Positions 52,461 through 62,980 of a stretch of DNA of 64,000 nt are shown here, in pieces. This DNA is from Roseovarius atlanticus (GTDB taxonomy: Bacteria; Pseudomonadota; Alphaproteobacteria; Rhodobacterales; Rhodobacteraceae): NCBI RefSeq assembly GCF_001441615.1, contig NZ_LAXJ01000027.1, positions 1 through 64,000 on the forward strand. Direction: 5' to 3'. A program made the translations under genes and the position numbers. The notes below the pieces were generated by a model that had not been told where the DNA came from, did not search any database, and saw only the letters and a program-made list of their open reading frames with translations. How positions within the stretch are numbered: the first letter of the stretch is position 1; each line of letters starts with the position of its first letter.

Positions 52461-54083
52461 ATGGGTTGGATGAAGGACGAAACCGGTCTCGACAGAACCG
52501 CTGCGAACTATGTGCCGTTGACACCCCTGTCGCACCTGCGTCGCGCGTCCCACGTATTCCCCGATCACGAAGCGCTGGTCTATGGCAGCTTTCGCAAGAC
52601 ATATGCCGAATATTACGAGCGCGTCACCCGCCTCGCCTCCGCCCTTCAGAAGATCGGTGTCGAACCCGGCGACGTGGTGGCGACGATCCTGCCCAACATC
52701 CCCGCCCATGCCGAGGCGCATTTCGGCGTGCCTGCCTGCGGGGCCGTCCTGAACGCCATCAACACCCGGGTCGAGGCCGACACCATCACCTATATCCTCG
52801 ATCATGGCGAGGCCAAGGTGGTGATGGTCGATCCGCAATTCCTGTCCACGACGCTCGAGGCGATCGACAAGATGGAAGGCCCCGCGCCCAAGATCATCGA
52901 GGTGCCCGACGATCAGGCCGGCGTGAAAGCCTATGGCGACCACCAGCTTTACGAGGATTTCCTGCAAACCGGCGACCCGGATTTTCAGTGGATCATGCCC
53001 CAGGACGAATGGGAAAGCCTTGCGCTGAACTACACCTCCGGCACCACCGGGCGGCCCAAGGGCGTGGTCTATCACCACCGCGGCGCCTACCTGCTGACCA
53101 TGGGCAGCGTGGTGACATGGCCCCTGCCGCGCCACGCGCGGTACCTGACCATCGTGCCACTGTTTCACTGCAACAACTGGAACCATACCTGGGCGATCCC
53201 GATGGTCGGCGGCACCGTGGTCTGCTGCCGCGACATCAACGCGGCCAACATCTACAACGCCATCGCCGACGAGGGCGTCACCCATTTCGGTGCCGCGCCC
53301 ATCGTGCTGAACATGATCGTCAACGCCAAGGACGCCGAGCGTCGCGACTTCGACCACGCGGTCAACGTCTTTACTGCCGGTGCCCCGCCCCCCGCCGCCA
53401 CCCTGCGCGCGATCGAGCCACTGGGCTTTGACGTCACGCAGGTCTATGGCCTGACCGAAACCTATGGCCACGTCACCGAATGCATGTGGCACAGCCGGTG
53501 GGACGACCTGCCCGACGACGAACGCTATGCCATCAAGGCGCGCACCGGCATCCTCATGCCCTTCATGGACGACATCACCGCGCTCGATCCCGAGACCATG
53601 GAACAGGTTCCGATGGACGGCGAGACGCAGGGCGAGGTCATGATCCGCGGCAACGCCGTCATGAAAGGCTATCTCAAGAACCCCAAGGCCACCGAAGAGG
53701 CGTTTCGCGGCGGCTATTTTCACTCCGGCGACATCGCCTATCAGCACGAGGACGGCTATCTGAAGATCGCCGACCGCGCCAAGGACATCATCATCTCGGG
53801 CGGCGAGAACATCAGCTCGGTCGAGATCGAAGGCGCGTTGATGATGCACCCCGCCGTCCTTCTGTGTGCCGTGGTGGCCATGCCGGACGAGAAATGGGGC
53901 GAGGTGCCCTGCGCCTTTGTCGAGGTCAAGGAAAGCGCCACCGTCACCGAACAGGACCTGATCGCCTTCTGCCGCGAGCGGCTGGCCGGGTTCAAATGCC
54001 CCAAGAAGGTCGTGTTCGAGGAACTGCCCAAGACCTCCACCGGCAAGATCCAGAAGTTCGAATTGCGCAAGGCGTTCAAATAG
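52461..54083 (+). CDS. AMP-forming acyl-CoA ligase (DmdB/AcsM-like)
   Basis: 540 residues from ATG 52461, with AAAGGA 8 bases ahead; the frame extends further but the start codon context and family length fit here. Adenylating fold: P-loop LNYTSGTTGRPKGVVYHHRG (about 190-208), the VYGLTETYGHVTE motif, and the C-terminal GDIAYQHEDGYLKIADRAKDIIISGGENIS with the PKTSTGKIQKFELRKAFK end (catalytic lysine). Family members activate medium-chain or methylmercapto acids with ATP and CoA; DmdB acts on methylmercaptopropionate. The substrate is not fixed by sequence. Confidence 0.93.
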   Translation: MGWMKDETGLDRTAANYVPLTPLSHLRRASHVFPDHEALVYGSFRKTYAEYYERVTRLASALQKIGVEPGDVVATILPNIPAHAEAHFGVPACGAVLNAINTRVEADTITYILDHGEAKVVMVDPQFLSTTLEAIDKMEGPAPKIIEVPDDQAGVKAYGDHQLYEDFLQTGDPDFQWIMPQDEWESLALNYTSGTTGRPKGVVYHHRGAYLLTMGSVVTWPLPRHARYLTIVPLFHCNNWNHTWAIPMVGGTVVCCRDINAANIYNAIADEGVTHFGAAPIVLNMIVNAKDAERRDFDHAVNVFTAGAPPPAATLRAIEPLGFDVTQVYGLTETYGHVTECMWHSRWDDLPDDERYAIKARTGILMPFMDDITALDPETMEQVPMDGETQGEVMIRGNAVMKGYLKNPKATEEAFRGGYFHSGDIAYQHEDGYLKIADRAKDIIISGGENISSVEIEGALMMHPAVLLCAVVAMPDEKWGEVPCAFVEVKESATVTEQDLIAFCRERLAGFKCPKKVVFEELPKTSTGKIQKFELRKAFK

Positions 54084-54228
54084 AGCGTTTCGCCTTCAAT
54101 CTGCGGCAGCGGTTGAGGCCACAACGCGTGCAACGGCTGTAGGCCGTGTCATCGGCAATTGCCCGCTTGCGTCTTGGCGTGATATGCTTGGCCGAACGCG
54201 CTAACGAGGCAGAGCAGGCCCACGCGAC

Positions 54229-55254
54229 ATGACGGCGTTAAGCGAATACGAACGGCTGGAGGCATCCGGCCTGTGGCGGGCATCTCCGGACGCGCAGCGC
54301 GTCGATGTCTACGTCTCGCTTGGGGACGCCACTCTGACCATCCTCGACCGGCGAGAACAGCCGCTGACCCACTGGTCGCTGGCCGCCATCGCGCGGGCCA
54401 ATCCGGGCAAGCGCCCGGCGCTTTATCATCCTGATGGCGACGCGGGCGAGACGCTGGAACTGGGCGAAGATGCCTCCGAGGTCATAGACGCCATCGAAAG
54501 GCTGCGCGCCGCCGTCGACCGGGCGCGCCCGCATCCCGGGCGTCTGCGGCTGGTGATGTTCCTCGGCAGCCTGGCCGCTGTCGCCGCGCTGGCGACGCTC
54601 TGGTTGCCCGGCGCGCTGCGCGACCACGCCACCAAGGTCCTGCCACAGGTCAAGCGTGAAGAGATCGGCGATGACCTGCGTCGGCACATAGAACGTGTCA
54701 CCGGCCCGGCCTGCGACACCCCGGACGGGCGCCGGGCCCTCACCGCGCTTGCCGACCGCCTTCCGGCCGGTGACGACCCCGGCACGCTCGACGTGATGCG
54801 CGACGGGGTCAAAGGCGCGGTCGCCCTGCCCGGCAAGACCATCCTTCTGGACCGGGCCCTGGTCGAGGATTACGAAGAGCCTGACGTGCTAGCTGGCTAT
54901 ATCGTCGAACAACGCCTCCGCGCCGACGTGCACGATCCGATAGACGCCCTGCTGCAACATGCCGGCACCTGGGACAGCATTCGCCTGCTGACGACCGGAG
55001 AGCTGACCGAGGACGTACTGGCGGATTATGCCCGGCACCTGCTGACGCGCACCGAAGAGCCGCTGCCGGACGAGACGCTGCTAAACGGCTTCGCCAGCTG
55101 GTCCGTCCGCTCTACACCCTATGCCTATGCGCTGGACGTGACCGGCGAATCCACGCTCGGCCTGATCGAGGCCGACCCCTTTGCCAGCGAAGCGCCGCCG
55201 CCGATCCTCAGCGATGCGGACTGGCTGCGGCTGCAAGGCATCTGCGGCGGCTAA
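54229..55254 (+). CDS. Membrane protein resembling an inactive M48 metalloprotease
   Basis: 341 residues. One membrane helix at about 106-128 (RLVMFLGSLAAVAALATLWLPGALR) separates a cytoplasmic N-terminal domain from a C-terminal domain with VKGAVALPGKTILLDRALVEDYEEPDVLAGYIVEQRL. This aligns with the M48 pattern A-L-P-G-G-x-I-hydrophobic...L-A-x-hydrophobic-L-A-H-E-x-x-H, but the zinc-binding HEXXH has become YIVEQ. So it is likely a pseudo-protease with a binding or scaffold role. Family otherwise not recognised; the similarity is my reading, not a computed alignment. Confidence 0.7.
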   Translation: MTALSEYERLEASGLWRASPDAQRVDVYVSLGDATLTILDRREQPLTHWSLAAIARANPGKRPALYHPDGDAGETLELGEDASEVIDAIERLRAAVDRARPHPGRLRLVMFLGSLAAVAALATLWLPGALRDHATKVLPQVKREEIGDDLRRHIERVTGPACDTPDGRRALTALADRLPAGDDPGTLDVMRDGVKGAVALPGKTILLDRALVEDYEEPDVLAGYIVEQRLRADVHDPIDALLQHAGTWDSIRLLTTGELTEDVLADYARHLLTRTEEPLPDETLLNGFASWSVRSTPYAYALDVTGESTLGLIEADPFASEAPPPILSDADWLRLQGICGG

Positions 55255-55272
55255 GGCCGCAGATAAGTTTGA

Positions 55273-56763
55273 TCACTTGCGGAAGTAGGCGTTGGGATAA
55301 CCCGCGCGGCGCACGGCCCGCATCCCAGATTGAAGCTGTGATTGCGTGCCGAAAGGCCCCACCACGACCGAGGTATAGCGCTCGCCCTTGTGCGTGGTCT
55401 TGCCCATCCGTGCGGGAAGCCCGGCATTGGCCAGCCGCTGCGCCGCGCGGCGCGCCAGGTCCGGCGCGCTGAAGATTCCGACCTGCACATAGCGGTGGCT
55501 GGCGGCCTTGGCCGCCGCCTTGGGGGCGGAGGATCGTGTCGACACCGTAGGCTGCACGGCCTCGTTGCGGGGGGCGGTCTTGGCGATATTGCGCGTCCGC
55601 TTGACGGTGCGGACCTTCCCGTCGCGGCTGCGGACCACAGAGATCGGATCGGGCACCATCTGGCCGCGCGTGGCAATGATGACACCTGCCGCCCGCTGCT
55701 GTTCGAAGCTGGTATAGGGATACTGCAATCCGGGATAATTATGTGTCACCTCGCGCCCGGTGCGGCGGTCGATCAGGCGGCGCGGCACGGTCTTGGTCCA
55801 GGCAAGCTCCATCAACGCCTTGCCAGTAAAGTCCTGGTGGGCACGCCGCGGGTTCAGACGGTCGTCCTCCCAGACCGGCTGATAGCCTTCGGGCACGAAA
55901 ACGCCCTGCGTGCTGCTGACCTGCCGCTCATAGACATGCCGCGGTGCCACGCGCACAGGCGGAGACACCACCATCCGCGGGGTGACCACTTGCCCAGGCC
56001 GTACCGCATATGCGGGCGCAGGCCGCGACTGCGGCGCCGGGGTTGTCGTTGTCGCTGTCGGTGTCGTTGTTGTCACGACCCGGATGGCGGTGCCGGTGCC
56101 GGACCCGCCGGAAATCACGTTCGTATGCGGCGTGGTCTGCGGCCCGCAGCGCACCGCAAGGCCCGGCTTGCTCTGAAGATAGCGTTGAGACACCGCGCTC
56201 GCGCCCGGGCAGGCGGGCTGGTTCTGCACCACGCGCCGGGTCTTGGGTGCCGGCGCAGGCGCGGGCGCCGGCGCGGCGGCCGGGCTGGGCGTGACCCTGA
56301 TGATCTTCGGTGAAGCGGCTGCCGTGCTGGTCGTGGCGGCGGGCTTTGGCGCCGGCGCCTGGCGCACGACTTTCTTCGGCGCTGTGGCCACGCGCCGGGT
56401 CGTCGGGGCCGGGCTCGGTGCCGCGGCGGGCTGTTGCGGGACGGTGATGACTTCGGGCTGCTGTGCGGCCGGTTGCGCCGGGCCGGGCCGCGCCGATGCG
56501 GTCGCGGTACCCGCACCCAAAGACGGCTGGAACCCGCAGATCACCTTGCGCCCGCGCGTCACACGCGGCACCCAGGTGACATCCCCGTCGATCCCGGCGC
56601 GAATGAACACGCACCCTCGGCTGTCGACATATTGCCGCCCGGTGTAATTCGCCGGTGGAAATTCCGCCGGAACCCTTGCCCCTGAATCACTCTGCGCCAC
56701 GGCCCCGCCGTGGACGACAGTTGTGGCGATTGCAGCTATCGCCAGAACACGCGTCAGTCTCAT
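55273..56763 (-). CDS. Exported SPOR-domain protein
   Basis: 496 residues from ATG 56763, preceded by a G-rich GGGGGC; upstream codons are open but lack a signal. Signal peptide of about 24 residues (RLTRVLAIAAIATTVVHGG...AVAQ). A small N-terminal domain with two cysteines (RGCVFIRAG, VICGFQP) precedes a very long Pro/Ala/Thr-rich linker (about 90-290, including TTTTPTATTTTP). The C-terminal about 75 residues are a SPOR fold (YVQVGIFSAPDLARRAAQRLANAGLPAR; RYTSVVVGPFGTQSQLQSGMRAVRRAGYP), which binds denuded peptidoglycan at division sites. Probably a cell-envelope factor. Confidence 0.88.
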   Translation of the reverse strand: MRLTRVLAIAAIATTVVHGGAVAQSDSGARVPAEFPPANYTGRQYVDSRGCVFIRAGIDGDVTWVPRVTRGRKVICGFQPSLGAGTATASARPGPAQPAAQQPEVITVPQQPAAAPSPAPTTRRVATAPKKVVRQAPAPKPAATTSTAAASPKIIRVTPSPAAAPAPAPAPAPKTRRVVQNQPACPGASAVSQRYLQSKPGLAVRCGPQTTPHTNVISGGSGTGTAIRVVTTTTPTATTTTPAPQSRPAPAYAVRPGQVVTPRMVVSPPVRVAPRHVYERQVSSTQGVFVPEGYQPVWEDDRLNPRRAHQDFTGKALMELAWTKTVPRRLIDRRTGREVTHNYPGLQYPYTSFEQQRAAGVIIATRGQMVPDPISVVRSRDGKVRTVKRTRNIAKTAPRNEAVQPTVSTRSSAPKAAAKAASHRYVQVGIFSAPDLARRAAQRLANAGLPARMGKTTHKGERYTSVVVGPFGTQSQLQSGMRAVRRAGYPNAYFRK

Positions 56764-56827
56764 TTTGCCCCCAAGACAGTTGAGGCAAGATTGCCTTATT
56801 AATTTCGCTGAGTAAACAGCATTTAGC

Positions 56828-57460
56828 CTATTTGGTGCCGAACATCCGATCGCCCGCATCACCTAGACCGGGCAGGATGTATCCGATGTCGTTCAGCCGC
56901 TCGTCCAGCGCCGCCGTCACGATCGGCACATCCGGGTGCGCCGCCTTCATCCGGGCCACGCCTTCGGGGGCCGCCAGCAAGCACAGGAACCGGATATCGG
57001 TCGCGCCCGCCTCTTTCACCATGTCGACCGCCGCCGCCGAGGAATTGCCAGTGGCCAGCATGGGGTCCACGACAATGGTCAGCCGCTTGTCCAGCTGCTC
57101 GGGCACCTTGAAATAATACTTTACAGGTTTCAGCGTCTCTTCGTCCCGGTAAAGCCCCACAAACCCCACCCGCGCCGACGGAATCAGCTCCAGCATCCCG
57201 TCCAACAGCCCGTTGCCCGCCCGCAGGATGGAGATCAGCGCCAGCTTGCGCCCCGCCAGCACCGGCGCATCCATCTCTTGCAGCGGTGTTTCGATGGTTT
57301 GCGTGGTCATCTTCAACTCATGCGTGACCTCATAGGCCAGCAATTGGCTGATCTCGCGCAGAAGCTGCCGGAACACGGCGGTCGGCGTATGCTTGTCGCG
57401 CATCAGGGTCAGCTTGTGCTGCACCAGGGGGTGGGTCACGACGGTCAGGTGCTCTTTCAT
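56828..57460 (-). CDS. upp: Uracil phosphoribosyltransferase
   Basis: 210 residues, exactly the usual length, from ATG 57460. It salvages uracil to UMP using PRPP. Conserved segments: [59 protein letters not shown] in parts, the PRPP loop [19 protein letters not shown], and the uracil-binding end [19 protein letters not shown]. Last gene of the cdd-deoA-deoB-upp operon, 75 bases after deoB. Confidence 0.97.
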   Translation of the reverse strand: MKEHLTVVTHPLVQHKLTLMRDKHTPTAVFRQLLREISQLLAYEVTHELKMTTQTIETPLQEMDAPVLAGRKLALISILRAGNGLLDGMLELIPSARVGFVGLYRDEETLKPVKYYFKVPEQLDKRLTIVVDPMLATGNSSAAAVDMVKEAGATDIRFLCLLAAPEGVARMKAAHPDVPIVTAALDERLNDIGYILPGLGDAGDRMFGTK

Positions 57461-57535
57461 CTCGGCTCCGTTCGGCAAGGCAGGTGTGGGCTGATCCGTT
57501 CTTTCCAGAAAAACCCGCAAAGGGCAACGCAGAGG

Positions 57536-58723
57536 TCAGGGAAGAAAAGACCGCCCCGGCCCGCGCTGCGCCAAACCAAGATGCGCGGCCACGCTTGCGG
57601 CCACATCGACGAATTCCACGATCCCCGCCTCATGCGCCCCGACCCCGGCTGCCAGCACCGGCACACGCTCGCGGGTGTGGTCGGTGCCGGGCCAGGTGGG
57701 GTCGTTGCCGTGGTCGGCGGTGATCAGCATCAGATCCCCCGGTCGCAGGCGCGCCAGGCACCGGCCGATCCCGGCATCGAACCGCTCCAACGCTTCCGCG
57801 TAGCCCTCGACGTCGCGCCGATGCCCGTACTTGCTGTCGAACTCGACGAAGTTGGCGAAGGTCAGGCTGCCCTCTGCGGCCCCGGCCACGGCCCGTTCCA
57901 ACGCCTCCATCAACTCCGCATCGCTGCCGGTCACCACGTCGTCGATCCCCTGCATCGAGAAGATGTCACCGATCTTGCCAATCCCGTGCACGCCGCGCCC
58001 CTCGGCTTGGGCCCAATCGCACAAGGTCGGCGCGGGCGGGGCCATCGCGTAATCCCTGCGCCGGCCGGTGCGCTCGAACCCCTCGTCATCGGACCCGACG
58101 AAGGGCCGCGCGATCACCCGCCCGACACCCATCTCGTGCAAGAGCGGCGCAATCGTGCGGCAAAGCTCCAGCAACCGATCCAGCCCGAACCGCTCTTCGT
58201 GGGCGGCCACCTGGAAGACGCTGTCGGTCGAGGTATAGCAGATCGGCCAGCCCGTGCGCATATGCTCTGCGCCCAGCGCCTTCAGGATCTCGGTGCCCGA
58301 GGCGTGGCAATTGCCAAGAAGGCCATCCACCCCGGCGGCCTGCCGGACCGCCGCGACCAGCGCTTCGGGAAAGGCCGGAACGGTCTTGGGAAAGACGTGC
58401 CACTCAAACGGCACCGGCACCCCGGCCAGTTCCCAATGCCCGGTCGGCGTATCTTTCCCCGGCGAGGTTTCCTGCGCAGCCCCCCAGCATCCTTCGGGCG
58501 TCGCACCCAACCCCGGCGCCGCCACGCCCGATGCCAGCGTCACCGCCGCCCCAAGCCCAAGCCGGTCAAGACTGGGCAGGGTCAGCCCGCTGGGCCCCGC
58601 CTGCGCGATATGCGCCAAAGTGTTGGCGCCGGTATCAGGAACAGGCCCGTTGAAAAACCCGCCGGCATCAGGCGCCCCGCCGATACCCACGGAATCCATG
58701 ACAACAAGAAACGCGCGCGTCAT
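57536..58723 (-). CDS. deoB: Phosphopentomutase
   Basis: 395 residues, alkaline-phosphatase-superfamily metalloenzyme converting (deoxy)ribose 1-phosphate to the 5-phosphate. The N-terminal metal site is VVMDSVGIGGAPDA, the phosphate loop is SPGKDTPTGHWELAG (Thr in DTPTGHW), and the C-terminal ligands are LITADHGNDPTWPGTDHTRERVPV. Overlaps deoA by 4 bases (ATGA). It feeds deoxyribose phosphate from the thymidine phosphorylase step into catabolism; no deoC is in the window. Confidence 0.96.
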   Translation of the reverse strand: MTRAFLVVMDSVGIGGAPDAGGFFNGPVPDTGANTLAHIAQAGPSGLTLPSLDRLGLGAAVTLASGVAAPGLGATPEGCWGAAQETSPGKDTPTGHWELAGVPVPFEWHVFPKTVPAFPEALVAAVRQAAGVDGLLGNCHASGTEILKALGAEHMRTGWPICYTSTDSVFQVAAHEERFGLDRLLELCRTIAPLLHEMGVGRVIARPFVGSDDEGFERTGRRRDYAMAPPAPTLCDWAQAEGRGVHGIGKIGDIFSMQGIDDVVTGSDAELMEALERAVAGAAEGSLTFANFVEFDSKYGHRRDVEGYAEALERFDAGIGRCLARLRPGDLMLITADHGNDPTWPGTDHTRERVPVLAAGVGAHEAGIVEFVDVAASVAAHLGLAQRGPGRSFLP

Positions 58724-60027
58724 GGCCCGACATGCTCGATCACCAGGGGGGTCTGTGCAGGCGCCGCCGGACCTATTTCAATCGCGCCGCGCACGATGGC
58801 CTCGGCGGCGTCCGCATGGGCCGCCCGGCTGGCATGGATGCGCAACAGGGGCTGGCCCGCGACCACCTCCGCCCCCAGGGGCAGAATGTCGGACAGGCCC
58901 ACCGCCGGGTCGATCCGGTCGGTTTCCACCTTCCGTCCGCCGCCCAGCGCGATCACCGCATGGCCCAGCGCCTCGCCGTCGATCGCGGCGATAAAACCGG
59001 GCGCCTGCGCCGGCACCTCGCGGATGATCGTCGCCTCGGGCAAAAACCGCTGCCACGTATCGACGAACCGCACCGGGCCGCCCAACGCGCGCAGCATCCG
59101 GCCAAAGACCTCTGCCGCCTGCCCGCTCTTCAACACTTTCAACACTTGGCGCACGCCGCTTTCCGGACTGTCGCACAGCCCTCCGTGATACAGCGCCTCG
59201 CCGCCCAGATAGCAGGTCAGTTTCGCCAGCCGTCCCTCCACCGTTCCGGTCAGCACCCGCATCGCCTCGGCCACTTCCACCGCGTTGCCCGCCGACGGCG
59301 CCAGGGGCTGGCTCATATCCGTGATCAGCGCGCTGCACCGGCATCCGGCGGCATTCGCCGTTTCCACCAGCGATCCCGCCAGCGCGCGTGCCGCGCCCAG
59401 ATCCTTCATGAACGCGCCCGAGCCCTGCTTGACGTCCAGAACCAGCCCGGTCAAACCCGCTGCCAGCTTCTTGGACAGGATCGACGCGGTGATCAGATCG
59501 ACGCTTTCGACCGTTCCCGAAACGTCGCGCACCGCGTAAAGCCGCCGGTCCGCCGGGGCGATCTCGGCGCTGGCGGCGGCGATCACCACGCCGATCTCCT
59601 CGACAACCCTTTGCAGCCGCCCGGTCTCCAACTCGGTCGACACACCCGGGATGGCCTCCAGCTTGTCCAGCGTGCCCCCGGTATGACCCAGCCCGCGCCC
59701 AGAGATCATCGGCACCGCCGCCCCACAAGCCGCCAGCGCCGGGGCCAGCACAAGGCTGATGCAATCGCCAATCCCGCCGGTCGAATGCTTGTCGAGGACA
59801 GGGCGATCGGTGCGCCACCGCAATATCTGCCCGCTGTCGCGCATCGCCAGCGTCAGCGCGCGGCGGCTTTCGGGCGCAAGCGATTTCAGCAACACGGCCA
59901 TGGCAAAGGCCCCGGCCTGCGCGTCGCTCACACCGCCGTCGGCCAGACCTTTGACAAACGCTTCGAGTGCCGCGTCGGACACCGCGCCGCCATCGCGTAT
60001 CGCCGCTATGACGTTGCGCGTCTCCAA
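58720..60027 (-). CDS. deoA: Thymidine phosphorylase
   Basis: 435 residues. Phosphorolysis of thymidine (or uridine) to base plus (deoxy)ribose 1-phosphate. Recognisable elements: QILRWRTDRPVLDKHSTGGIGDCISLVLAPALAACG (the KHSTGG signature) in parts, SGRGLGHTGGTLDKLEAIPG, the DVSGTVESVDLITASILSKKLAAGL helix and VLDVKQGSGAFMKD. It lies 3 bases after cdd and overlaps deoB, so the operon is tightly coupled. Size matches the bacterial enzymes. Confidence 0.96.
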   Translation of the reverse strand: METRNVIAAIRDGGAVSDAALEAFVKGLADGGVSDAQAGAFAMAVLLKSLAPESRRALTLAMRDSGQILRWRTDRPVLDKHSTGGIGDCISLVLAPALAACGAAVPMISGRGLGHTGGTLDKLEAIPGVSTELETGRLQRVVEEIGVVIAAASAEIAPADRRLYAVRDVSGTVESVDLITASILSKKLAAGLTGLVLDVKQGSGAFMKDLGAARALAGSLVETANAAGCRCSALITDMSQPLAPSAGNAVEVAEAMRVLTGTVEGRLAKLTCYLGGEALYHGGLCDSPESGVRQVLKVLKSGQAAEVFGRMLRALGGPVRFVDTWQRFLPEATIIREVPAQAPGFIAAIDGEALGHAVIALGGGRKVETDRIDPAVGLSDILPLGAEVVAGQPLLRIHASRAAHADAAEAIVRGAIEIGPAAPAQTPLVIEHVGP

Positions 60028-60030
60028 GGC

Positions 60031-60423
60031 TCAGCCGTTTGCCATGTGGTGCGTCGCAAAGGCGCCGGGCAACAGCTCTTTCAGGGTCCGCGTGACCGTC
60101 GCGCCGCCCAGCGTGGCCATCGTGACAGGCATGTCGCCGTCGCCGAATTCGGCCAGTTTCTGACGGCACCCCCCACAGGGCGTCACCGGCTCGGGGCTGT
60201 CGGCGATGACCACGATCTCGGCGATGCGGGTGTCGCCCGCCGCCACCATCGCGGCGATGGCCCCGGCCTCGGCGCAGGTGCCTTCGGGATAGGCCACGTT
60301 TTCCACGTTGCATCCGGCAAACACCCGGCCGGTCTGGGTTTTCAGCGCCGCCCCGACCTTGAAGCCCGAATAGGGCGCATAGGCGTTGTCCCGCACGCGC
60401 CGCGCCTCGTCCAGCAAACTCAT
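60031..60423 (-). CDS. cdd: Cytidine deaminase
   Basis: 130 residues from ATG 60423, with GGGAGG 4 bases ahead (a longer start at 60447 is less likely). It deaminates cytidine and deoxycytidine to uridine forms. The zinc site is seen as the C-A-E of GTCAEAGAIAAM and the PCGGCRQKLAE motif. First gene of the pyrimidine salvage operon; the products go to deoA and upp. Divergent from the malic enzyme gene. Confidence 0.96.
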   Translation of the reverse strand: MSLLDEARRVRDNAYAPYSGFKVGAALKTQTGRVFAGCNVENVAYPEGTCAEAGAIAAMVAAGDTRIAEIVVIADSPEPVTPCGGCRQKLAEFGDGDMPVTMATLGGATVTRTLKELLPGAFATHHMANG

Positions 60424-60579
60424 CCCGCCTCCCGGCCTCATGGCCATCTCGTCGCCCGATAAAGATTGCGTCGCAACGCCTCGATATGCAAGCTACCTGT
60501 GACCCGGAATGATCGGGGGTGGCACATCCGCCGGACACAAGGTAGTTTAACCTTAAACTAATTTCCGCAGAGGGACCTC

Positions 60580-62859
60580 ATGGCTGACAACTCGAACGAA
60601 ACCCTGCGCCAGGCGGCACTGACCTACCACGAGTTCCCCAAGCCCGGCAAACTCGAGATCCGGGCGACGAAACCGCTGGCCAACGGGCGTGACCTCGCCC
60701 GCGCCTATTCGCCCGGCGTTGCCGAAGCTTGCCTGGAAATCAAGGCCAACCCCGCCGACGCCAGCCGCTACACCAGCCGCGCCAACCAGGTCGCCGTGGT
60801 TACCAACGGCACCGCCGTGCTGGGCCTTGGCAATATAGGCGCGCTGGCCGCCAAACCGGTGATGGAGGGCAAGGCGGTTCTCTTCAAGAAATTTGCCAAT
60901 ATCGACTGTTTCGATATAGAACTGAACGAGCAGGATCCCGAAAAACTGGCCGAAATCGTCTGCGCGCTGGAGCCGTCCTTTGGCGCCATCAATCTCGAAG
61001 ACATCAAGGCGCCCGACTGTTTCATCGTCGAGAAGATCTGCCGCGAACGCATGAACATCCCCGTCTTTCATGACGACCAGCACGGCACGGCCATCGTCGT
61101 CGGCGCCGCCGCCACCAACGCGCTGCACGTCGCCGGCAAATCCTTCGAGGACATCAAGATCGTCTCCACCGGGGGCGGCGCCGCCGGCATCGCCTGCCTC
61201 AACCTGCTGCTGAAGCTTGGCGTGAAACGCGAAAACATCTGGCTCTGCGACATTCACGGCCTCGTCTACGAGGGCCGCACCGAGGACATGAACCCACAGA
61301 AAGCCGCCTTCGCTCAGAAAACCGACCTGCGCACGCTTGATGACGTGGTCGAGGGCGCGGACCTCTTCCTCGGCCTTTCAGGTGCAGGCGTGCTCAAGCC
61401 CGAACATGTCGCGCGCATGTCCGAACGTCCGATCATCCTGGCCCTGGCCAACCCGATGCCCGAAATCATGCCCGACGAGGTGCGCAAGGTCGCCCCCAAG
61501 GCGATCATCGCCACAGGGCGCAGCGATTTTCCCAACCAGGTCAACAACGTGCTCTGTTTCCCGTTCATCTTCCGCGGGGCGCTCGACGTGGGTGCGACGG
61601 ACATCAACGACGCCATGCAGATCGCCTGCGTCGAGGCCATCGCCGAGTTGGCCCGCGCCACCACCTCGGCCGAGGCCGCCGCCGCCTACCAGGGCGAGCC
61701 GATGAATTTCGGCCCCGATTACCTGATCCCGAAACCTTTCGATCCGCGCCTGTCCAGCGTCGTGCCTACTGCCGTGGCCAAGGCCGCGATGGACTCGGGC
61801 GTGGCCGCGCGTCCCATTGAGGACCTCCACGCCTACGCGGCCAACCTTCAGGCATCGGTCTTCAAGTCCGCGCTTCTGATGCGCCCGGTTTTCGAGGCCG
61901 CAGCCACCGCCGCCCGCCGGATCGTCTTTGCCGAGGGCGAGGACGAGCGCGTGCTGCGCGCGGCACAGGCGATCCTGGAGGAAACGACCGAGTTGCCGAT
62001 CCTGATCGGCCGCCCCGACGTGATCGCCGCCCGCTGCGAGCGCATCGGTCTGGAAATCCGCCCCGACAAGGATTTCAGCATCGTGAACCCGGAACGCGAC
62101 CACCGCTACCGCGACTATTGGGCAACGTATCATGACATCATGAAGCGCCGCGGCGTCACGCCCGACCTGGCCAAGGCGATCATGCGCACCAACACCACCG
62201 CCATCGGTGCGATCATGGTCTACCGCGAAGAGGCCGACTCGCTCATCTGCGGCACGTTCGGCGAGTATCGCTGGCATCTCAATTACGTCACGCAGGTACT
62301 GGGCGACGCCGAACATCACCCGCACGGCGCGCTGTCGATGATGATCCTCGAGGATGGCCCGCTGTTCATCGCCGACACCCATGTGCGCATCCGCCCCACG
62401 CCCGAGGAACTGGCCGAAACCGCCATCGGTGCCGCCCGCCACGTCAAGCGGTTCGGCCTCGTGCCCAGCGTCGCCTTCTGCTCGCAATCGCAGTTCGGCA
62501 ACCAGGGCAGCGATTCCGGCAACCGCCTGCGCGAGGCGCTCAGCATCCTCGACCGCGAGCCGCGCAATTTTTGCTACGAGGGCGAGATGAACCTCGATGC
62601 CGCGCTCGACCCCGACTTGCGCCAGCGCCTTCTGCCCGACAATCGCATGGAGGGTTCCGCCAACGTGCTGCTCTTTTCCAACGGCGACACCGCTTCGGGC
62701 GTGCGCAACATTCTGAAAATGAAGGCTGGCGGGCTCGAGGTGGGGCCGATCCTGATGGGCATGGGCAACCGGGCGCATATCGTGACCCCCTCGATCACGG
62801 CACGCGGACTGCTGAATATGGCTGCCATCGCAGGCACGCCGGTGGCGCATTACGGGTAG
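60580..62859 (+). CDS. maeB: NADP-dependent malic enzyme with C-terminal phosphotransacetylase-like domain
   Basis: 759 residues, the long MaeB form. Residues 1-about 410 hold the malic enzyme: the [13 protein letters not shown] motif, [28 protein letters not shown] in parts, the [15 protein letters not shown] metal/substrate loop and GAGAAGIA-type Rossmann as [15 protein letters not shown]. From about 430 the phosphotransacetylase-like half follows ([20 protein letters not shown]; the closing [18 protein letters not shown]), which in this enzyme class is regulatory rather than catalytic. It decarboxylates malate to pyruvate, making NADPH. Confidence 0.95.
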   Translation: MADNSNETLRQAALTYHEFPKPGKLEIRATKPLANGRDLARAYSPGVAEACLEIKANPADASRYTSRANQVAVVTNGTAVLGLGNIGALAAKPVMEGKAVLFKKFANIDCFDIELNEQDPEKLAEIVCALEPSFGAINLEDIKAPDCFIVEKICRERMNIPVFHDDQHGTAIVVGAAATNALHVAGKSFEDIKIVSTGGGAAGIACLNLLLKLGVKRENIWLCDIHGLVYEGRTEDMNPQKAAFAQKTDLRTLDDVVEGADLFLGLSGAGVLKPEHVARMSERPIILALANPMPEIMPDEVRKVAPKAIIATGRSDFPNQVNNVLCFPFIFRGALDVGATDINDAMQIACVEAIAELARATTSAEAAAAYQGEPMNFGPDYLIPKPFDPRLSSVVPTAVAKAAMDSGVAARPIEDLHAYAANLQASVFKSALLMRPVFEAAATAARRIVFAEGEDERVLRAAQAILEETTELPILIGRPDVIAARCERIGLEIRPDKDFSIVNPERDHRYRDYWATYHDIMKRRGVTPDLAKAIMRTNTTAIGAIMVYREEADSLICGTFGEYRWHLNYVTQVLGDAEHHPHGALSMMILEDGPLFIADTHVRIRPTPEELAETAIGAARHVKRFGLVPSVAFCSQSQFGNQGSDSGNRLREALSILDREPRNFCYEGEMNLDAALDPDLRQRLLPDNRMEGSANVLLFSNGDTASGVRNILKMKAGGLEVGPILMGMGNRAHIVTPSITARGLLNMAAIAGTPVAHYG

Positions 62860-62980
62860 CGTACCGGGATATTCCCTAACCACGGCGGCTTGCGGTATTG
62901 TGCCACGGGCCGCCCGGACTCTCTTGTCTTGGCGCATTTCGCTCGCGTAAACGAAACGCGAAGACCGTGGAGGGGATACA

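Noticed and set aside
56936..60462. Long plus-strand open frames (750 and 576 codons)
   Set aside because: Antisense to upp, deoB, deoA and cdd, all of which carry full catalytic motifs.
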